From: Desulfobacteraceae bacterium
GTDB lineage: Bacteria > Desulfobacterota > Desulfobacteria > Desulfobacterales > UBA5852
Reading direction: 5' to 3'
Assembly (NCBI GenBank): GCA_014237395.1
Contig: JABZFP010000034.1
Coordinates: forward strand, 1 to 64,000
Length of the DNA stretch: 64,000 nucleotides
In this document: piece by piece, positions 59,546 to 64,000 of the stretch
Layout: each line of letters opens with the position of its first letter
Position numbering within the stretch: position 1 is the stretch's first letter
Notes under the pieces: generated by a model
The model's database searches: none
What the model was told of the DNA's origin: nothing
The model's input: the letters and a program-made list of their open reading frames with translations, nothing else
Position numbers and translations under genes: made by a program

Positions 59546-61028
59546 AGCCCCAGCACGTTGCCTTGCTGTTTTCGGCACCGGTTCCGATGTCGGGAAAAGT
59601 GTCGTGGCAACCGGCATATGCCGCGCCCTTCACCGCCAGGGTCGCCACGTGGCTCCTTTTAAAGCCCAGAACATGTCCAACAACTCCGGCGTAACGCCGG
59701 AAGGCCTCGAAATGGGGCGAGCCCAGATTGTCCAGGCCGAGGCGTGTCATCTTCCACCGCACGTGGACATGAACCCCATCTTATTGAAGCCCACCAGCGA
59801 GGTCGGCTCCCAGGTGGTTCTGCTGGGGGAAGCCCGATCCAATCAATCCGCCGTGGAATACCACAAGGACAAGGATCAGCTTCTGGACGTCGCCTGCGGG
59901 GCGCTGGACCGGCTGCGGCAGACTTTCGAAGCAGTGGTGATCGAGGGTGCCGGGTCATGTGCCGAAGTCAATCTGGCGGCCCATGATATCGTCAACTTCC
60001 GAATCGCCGAACATGCCGATGCCCCGGTGATCCTGGTGGCGGATATCCATCGGGGCGGGGTTTTTGCACAGATCATTGGCACGCTGGAATGCCTTGAGGA
60101 AGACCAGCAGCGGCGGGTGGCTGGGTTTATCGTGAATCGCTTTCGGGGCGATTTACGCCTGTTTCAGGATGGCGTCGACTGGATCGAAAAGCGCACCGGC
60201 AAACCCGTTTTTGGCGTCCTGCCCTGGTATCGTCATTTCGTGATCGACCAGGAGGATTCGGTGGTTATCGAGCAGCCGGAACCGGTGAAACCAGTGATCA
60301 ACGGTCATTGCCTGGTGGGGGTGATTCGCATCCCGCACATTTCCAACTTTACGGACTTCGATCCGCTACAGGCTGTGGCGGGCATGGCCGCCCCCTTTCT
60401 CGAAAAAGTGCAATCCCTGGACGGGTTTCACGCGATCATCCTGCCGGGATCTAAAAACACGCGATCGGACTTGAATTGGCTGCATGAAAGCGGCTGGGCG
60501 GCAGCCATTCGACGGTTCTATGCATCCGGCGGTCATGTTCTGGGGATTTGCGGTGGTTACCAGATGATGGGCAGGGTGGTGTTCGACCCTGATGGCTTGG
60601 AAGGGGTGCCGGGTCAGACCGAAGGACTGGGCCTGCTGCCGGTGGAAACCGTTCTGCAGGCGCCTAAAACCACCACCCTGACGCGCTATCGCTGGAATGG
60701 GGTCGAAGGACGGGGATATGAAATTCACATGGGGCAGACGCATCGTGTAAATGCCGAACCGTTGATGCAAATTATCGAACGCAATGGTCAGTCCTGCCAG
60801 GATGAGGACGGGTGCCAGACAGACGGGGGCCAGGCGATCGGGACTTATATCCACGGTCTGTTCGATACGCCGGCCATGACCCGCAAGTGGCTCGCGCAAA
60901 TCGGCCTTGCGCATCTGCCGGTAGATTTTCCGCAAGGTCCCCGGGCGCGTCATCAAGCCTATGAGGCCTTGGCAGACCACATGGAACGCCATCTCGATAT
61001 GGAGGCCATCACCCAGCTTGTGGGTTAA
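59535..61028 (+). CDS. cbiP: Cobyric acid synthase
   Basis: A 497-residue CbiP/CobQ from a TTG at 59535. The N-terminal ATPase-like domain has GTGSDVGKSVVATG and KAQNMSNNSGVT. The C-terminal amidotransferase has the nucleophile C339 (GICGGYQMMG). It amidates side chains b, d, e and g. Coupled to cobO by an 11-nt overlap; a 124-bp AT-rich gap follows. Confidence 0.95.
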   Translation: MKNKAPARCLAVFGTGSDVGKSVVATGICRALHRQGRHVAPFKAQNMSNNSGVTPEGLEMGRAQIVQAEACHLPPHVDMNPILLKPTSEVGSQVVLLGEARSNQSAVEYHKDKDQLLDVACGALDRLRQTFEAVVIEGAGSCAEVNLAAHDIVNFRIAEHADAPVILVADIHRGGVFAQIIGTLECLEEDQQRRVAGFIVNRFRGDLRLFQDGVDWIEKRTGKPVFGVLPWYRHFVIDQEDSVVIEQPEPVKPVINGHCLVGVIRIPHISNFTDFDPLQAVAGMAAPFLEKVQSLDGFHAIILPGSKNTRSDLNWLHESGWAAAIRRFYASGGHVLGICGGYQMMGRVVFDPDGLEGVPGQTEGLGLLPVETVLQAPKTTTLTRYRWNGVEGRGYEIHMGQTHRVNAEPLMQIIERNGQSCQDEDGCQTDGGQAIGTYIHGLFDTPAMTRKWLAQIGLAHLPVDFPQGPRARHQAYEALADHMERHLDMEAITQLVG

Positions 61029-61110
61029 AAACGGACCGGTTCGAGGCGCGTCATACCGGGCCGGTGCATTGTATTTTCAACGATCAGCGAACCAAAACGG
61101 CAATTGTAAT

Positions 61111-61153
61111 GTCTGACTTTATATTTAACATAATAACCAATTGTAATTATACA
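61111..61153 (+). repeat. Direct repeat CAATTGTAAT upstream of cobU
   Basis: CAATTGTAAT occurs at 61111-61120 and again at 61138-61147, 27 bp apart, in an AT-rich patch inside an otherwise GC-rich cluster. The second copy continues into TATACATG, so it abuts the cobU start codon, and no Shine-Dalgarno is present. A related TTAATTGTAAT lies before cbiET. Operator or promoter use is possible. Confidence 0.4.
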
Positions 61154-61701
61154 TGATAGAACTATACATTGGTGGTTGTCGTTCCGGTAAAAGCACGGCA
61201 GCCCTGCAGCGTGCCGACCGGATGGGTGCCGACCGCAAGCTTTTTCTCGCAACCTGCCAGCCCCATGATGCGGAAATGCACGCCCGGGTCGAACGGCATC
61301 AGCAGGAACGCGACGCAGCCTGGGAAACCGTTGAAGAGCCCCTCGATATCGCCGGCATCATTCGGCAGCATAGCCGTCCCCAAGCCGTTATTCTGGTGGA
61401 TTGCCTGACCCTCTGGTTGACCAACCTGATTATCGGGGAAACGGACGATAAGGGCATCCAACAGCACATCACGTTTTTAGAGGAAGCCTTGTCCGTTGCG
61501 TCGGGACCGGTCTTGCTGGTGGCCAACGAAGTCGGCCTGGGGATTGTCCCTGACAATGCCATGAGCCGCCGTTTTCGCGACTGGGCCGGCAGTCTTAACC
61601 AGCGTATGGCCCGGTGTGCCAGCGAGGTCATCCTCACCGTTGCCGGCATTCCGATTCCAATCAAATCGCTCACCCGGGCCACCCTGCAGGAAAACAAATG
61701 A
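61153..61701 (+). CDS. cobU: Adenosylcobinamide kinase / adenosylcobinamide-phosphate guanylyltransferase
   Basis: A 182-residue CobU/CobP. IGGCRSGKSTAALQRA is the P-loop region at the N-terminus; DCLTLWLTNLI near 77 and VANEVGLGIVPDNAMSRRFRD near 122 are highly conserved. It phosphorylates adenosylcobinamide and then makes the GDP derivative. The start lies directly in an AT-rich repeat without a ribosome site. ATGA overlap with cobS. Confidence 0.95.
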   Translation: MIELYIGGCRSGKSTAALQRADRMGADRKLFLATCQPHDAEMHARVERHQQERDAAWETVEEPLDIAGIIRQHSRPQAVILVDCLTLWLTNLIIGETDDKGIQQHITFLEEALSVASGPVLLVANEVGLGIVPDNAMSRRFRDWAGSLNQRMARCASEVILTVAGIPIPIKSLTRATLQENK

Positions 61702-62426
61702 AAGCCTTTTTCGCTGCCATTCAGTTCCTCACGATCCTCCCGATAGGGGCAAGGGGAACCTATATGCCGCGGGCCATGATTGCCTGGTTTCCCATCGTGG
61801 GGCTGCTGTTGGGAGTTATGCTGGCGGTTTTCGATGCGGCCGTTTCAAGGCTGTGGGCACCGCCGGCCGCGGCGGCGCTCGACATGGTGCTTTTGATCCT
61901 GCTGACCGGGGCGTTGCACCTGGACGGGCTGGGCGACACCGCAGACGGGTTATACGGCCAGCGCTCCGCTGAAAAGGCCTTGTCCATCATGAAAGACAGC
62001 CGCATCGGCGTCATGGCCCTGGTGACCGTCGTGGCCGCCTTGTCACTTAAATGGAGCGGCTTGGCCGGTCTGACACAGGATCGTTTCCTCCTGTTGATGT
62101 TGATTCCGGCTTATGCCCGCGGCGCCATGCTTTTCGGCATTCGCAGTTTACCCTACGGACGCCGTGCGGAGGGAACCGGCTTTGATCTTTTCGCAACGCC
62201 CTTGACGGCTCGCGATTTCGGTGGCCTGGTCCTTGTGGTGGCCCTTTCCGGATTATTGGGGTGGCCGGCCATATGGTTGAATCTGGTCTTTATTCTCATG
62301 GTCCTCCTCCTGCTGACATATTACCGCCGTAAAATCGGCTGCATTACCGGTGACATGCTGGGCGCCATGACCGAACTGACGGAAAGCGGCCTCTTCCTTT
62401 GCATGGCCATCGAGGTGTTGCGATGA
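61698..62426 (+). CDS. cobS: Adenosylcobinamide-GDP ribazoletransferase (cobalamin synthase)
   Basis: A 242-residue integral membrane protein. The start at 61698 overlaps the cobU stop (ATGA). Several helices are apparent, and the conserved acidic HLDGLGDTADGLYG motif near 75 is the active-site signature. It joins adenosylcobinamide-GDP and alpha-ribazole to form adenosylcobalamin (phosphate). Confidence 0.95.
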   Translation: MKAFFAAIQFLTILPIGARGTYMPRAMIAWFPIVGLLLGVMLAVFDAAVSRLWAPPAAAALDMVLLILLTGALHLDGLGDTADGLYGQRSAEKALSIMKDSRIGVMALVTVVAALSLKWSGLAGLTQDRFLLLMLIPAYARGAMLFGIRSLPYGRRAEGTGFDLFATPLTARDFGGLVLVVALSGLLGWPAIWLNLVFILMVLLLLTYYRRKIGCITGDMLGAMTELTESGLFLCMAIEVLR

Positions 62427-63502
62427 TCCGGGGCCATGGCGGGAATATTTACGCTCTGGCCGAATCGCTCGGTTGTCCGGTCGACGCCATCATCGACATG
62501 AGCAGCAATGTCAATCCGTTGGGACCGCCGCCCGGTCTGCTGGAGCACCTCGGCCGGCGCATGGACTGCATCCGGACTTTGCCGGAGGTGGATGCCGGTG
62601 CCGCCGTAAGGCGATTTGCGGCGCATGTCGCTATACCCGCCAACCAGGTCCTGGCCGGCAACGGCACCACCCAATTGATCTATGCCCTGCCGCGGGCATT
62701 GGAAACCCGGCTGGCCCTTATCGTCGGACCGACCTATGCGGACTACTACGATGGATGCCGTCAGAATCAGGTGGACAGCGCTTACTGGCTGACAAGGGAA
62801 GGGGAAGCTTTCCGGCCGGATTTCGCGGCCATGGGAGATCTGTTGGCGCCCTGTGATACGGTTTATATCTGCAACCCGAACAATCCAACCGGCGTCCTTG
62901 TCGAAGGGGAGGTGCTGCGCTGCCTGAGCCGCACGTTTCCGGAAAAAACCTTTGTGGTGGATGAATCCTATCTGCCGTTCGTCGCGACGCCGGAGCGCTG
63001 GTCTCTTATGGCCGAGCGCCCGAAAAATGTCCTGGTGCTGCACTCCATGTCCAAAATTTTTCGCATCCCGGGGCTGCGGATTGGCTTTATGGCTGGCGAT
63101 CCGGCGCTGATTGAACGGATGCAGTCTTTTTCACTTCCCTGGAGTGTCAACAGTCTGGCCTTGGAAGCGATTCAGTACCTGCTCGAACCGAATGAGAGTA
63201 TCGATCATTTTGTTGCGGACACCCGACGCCTGCTGAACGACGAGAAAGAGGCCATGACCCGGCGATTGTCCGCCATTCCCGGTATCCGTTTGTTTCCCAG
63301 CGCCACCGGGTTTTTCCTGGTTCGGCTGCCCGACCCGCATCGCTCGCAGGAGGTTTGCCGCCGATTGGCACAGAAAAAAATCCTCGTACGGGACTGTGCC
63401 AATTTCACCGGCCTTTCCGATCGGTTCATCCGGATTTCCCTGCAAACCCGGGCAATGAACAAGAAATGCACCACAGCGCTTGAAGCGGTGCTTGCGACGT
63501 GA
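62423..63502 (+). CDS. cobD: L-threonine-O-3-phosphate decarboxylase (CobD type)
   Basis: A 359-residue fold-type I PLP enzyme related to histidinol-phosphate aminotransferase. The start at 62423 overlaps the cobS stop by ATGA and gives GHGGNIYALAE, the CobD-type opening. Further features are DMSSNVNPLGPP, ICNPNNPTGVL and the PLP lysine in HSMSKIFRIPGLRIGF near 218. It should make (R)-1-amino-2-propanol phosphate for the nucleotide loop. Distinction from HisC rests on its place between cobS and cbiB. Confidence 0.92.
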   Translation: MIRGHGGNIYALAESLGCPVDAIIDMSSNVNPLGPPPGLLEHLGRRMDCIRTLPEVDAGAAVRRFAAHVAIPANQVLAGNGTTQLIYALPRALETRLALIVGPTYADYYDGCRQNQVDSAYWLTREGEAFRPDFAAMGDLLAPCDTVYICNPNNPTGVLVEGEVLRCLSRTFPEKTFVVDESYLPFVATPERWSLMAERPKNVLVLHSMSKIFRIPGLRIGFMAGDPALIERMQSFSLPWSVNSLALEAIQYLLEPNESIDHFVADTRRLLNDEKEAMTRRLSAIPGIRLFPSATGFFLVRLPDPHRSQEVCRRLAQKKILVRDCANFTGLSDRFIRISLQTRAMNKKCTTALEAVLAT

Positions 63503-63556
63503 TGCCGAACACGGGGCCTCATCCGAACGCGAGGCGCACAACGCCAAAGCATCGCC

Positions 63557-64000
63557 ATGCCTGAAAGCGTCTCAATGATCCTGTCGCTTACCATTCTATT
63601 CGCATTTATCCTGGACCTGTTTGGAGGAGATCCGCCGTCTTTGCCGCATCCCATCCGCTGGATGGGGCACGCCATTGCCCGCTGGGAGCCAAGCTTCCGG
63701 TCACGGAAAACAAATTTGACCCTGAGGGGTTTGGCATTCACCGTCGTCATGGTCGGGGGCACTTGGTGCCTGGCGTTCATGCTGCTGAAAGCGGCCCAGG
63801 CCTTCAGCCCTTTGATCGGTGCTCTGATCGAAATCCTGATGGTTTACTTCTGCCTGGCCACCCGCTCGCTGTACGATGCCGCCCAGGAGGTGGGAAAGGC
63901 GCTGCGCCACAAAGATCTGGCGTCAGCCCGCCGCTGCGTAGCCATGATTGTCGGACGGGAAACCGATCGCCTGGATGAAGCAGGCGTTCGTCGTGCCACC
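63557..64000 (+). CDS. cbiB: Adenosylcobinamide-phosphate synthase, N-terminal part (cut by window edge)
   Basis: An ATG at 63557 opens a frame of 148 codons that runs off the window without a stop. The protein begins with a helix (MILSLTILFAFILDLFGGD) followed by PHPIRWMGHAI, the CbiB signature, then further helices and the conserved AQEVGKALRHKDLASARR...VGRETDRLDEAG. It condenses aminopropanol phosphate, the product of the preceding CobD-type enzyme, with adenosylcobyric acid. About the first half of the protein is present. Confidence 0.93.
   Translation, partial: MPESVSMILSLTILFAFILDLFGGDPPSLPHPIRWMGHAIARWEPSFRSRKTNLTLRGLAFTVVMVGGTWCLAFMLLKAAQAFSPLIGALIEILMVYFCLATRSLYDAAQEVGKALRHKDLASARRCVAMIVGRETDRLDEAGVRRAT

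Noticed and set aside
1..64000. CRISPR arrays, tRNA or rRNA genes
   Set aside because: No regularly spaced repeats and no recognisable tRNA or rRNA sequence were seen on reading both strands.

Overview
The window reads as chromosomal DNA of a free-living anaerobic bacterium, most likely a Desulfobacterota (deltaproteobacterial, Desulfosarcina-like) heterotroph. This is inferred from four things: indolepyruvate:ferredoxin oxidoreductase next to a fused ADP-forming acyl-CoA synthetase; the anaerobic (Cbi-type) cobalamin pathway; a sigma54 activator two-component pair; and dense, mostly GC-rich operons using ATG, GTG and TTG starts. No rRNA, tRNA, CRISPR or prophage is visible. The only mobile trace is the last ~34 codons of a transposase at the left edge.

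1-15.7 kb (+ strand): an amino-acid or ureide utilisation cluster. It holds a polar amino-acid ABC transporter with two unusually long permeases, a PLP dehydratase overlapping a RidA protein, a PhzF isomerase, a PPC/DUF296 protein, an IclR regulator, ADP-forming acyl-CoA synthetase, IorAB, an aminotransferase and a hydantoin-racemase-type enzyme. Three near-identical palindrome-plus-promoter modules sit before the first gene, the binding protein and the dehydratase; the IclR protein is the obvious candidate reader. Together the genes can import an amino acid, remove its nitrogen, oxidise the 2-oxo acid to acyl-CoA and recover ATP.

15.7-22.4 kb (+): a visibly more AT-rich operon with a sigma54-like promoter: a DUF3830 protein, a DUF6282-type metal hydrolase, a second amino-acid-type ABC transporter, a phosphotriesterase-family hydrolase and a VOC protein. 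Its substrate is unknown.

22.5-35.3 kb (+): a Dpp/Opp-type ABC transporter followed by four different amidohydrolase-superfamily enzymes and an Asp/Glu racemase. This suggests import and opening of N-acyl, N-carbamoyl or cyclic amide (hydantoin-like) amino-acid derivatives, including D-forms.

35.4-43 kb (- strand): a glutamate/aspartate-type ABC transporter ending in a D-cysteine desulfhydrase/ACC deaminase-family gene, preceded by a strong sigma54-type promoter and by a Cache-type histidine kinase and NtrC-family regulator pair.

43-51.4 kb: mixed housekeeping genes: an orphan small protein, PlsC acyltransferase, RNase HI with a viroplasmin domain, a glycine-zipper lipoprotein, a J-domain protein, a small membrane protein, UDP-glucose dehydrogenase, fused ATP sulfurylase/APS kinase and CysQ.

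51.7-64 kb (+): a tightly packed anaerobic cobalamin cluster, cbiA-cbiC-cbiD-cbiET-cbiF-cbiG-cbiH-cobO-cbiP-cobU-cobS-cobD-cbiB, with cbiB cut by the right edge. No canonical B12 riboswitch is seen.

All four transporter operons carry a strong hairpin just downstream of the binding-protein gene, a shared architecture that probably keeps binding protein in excess over the membrane subunits.
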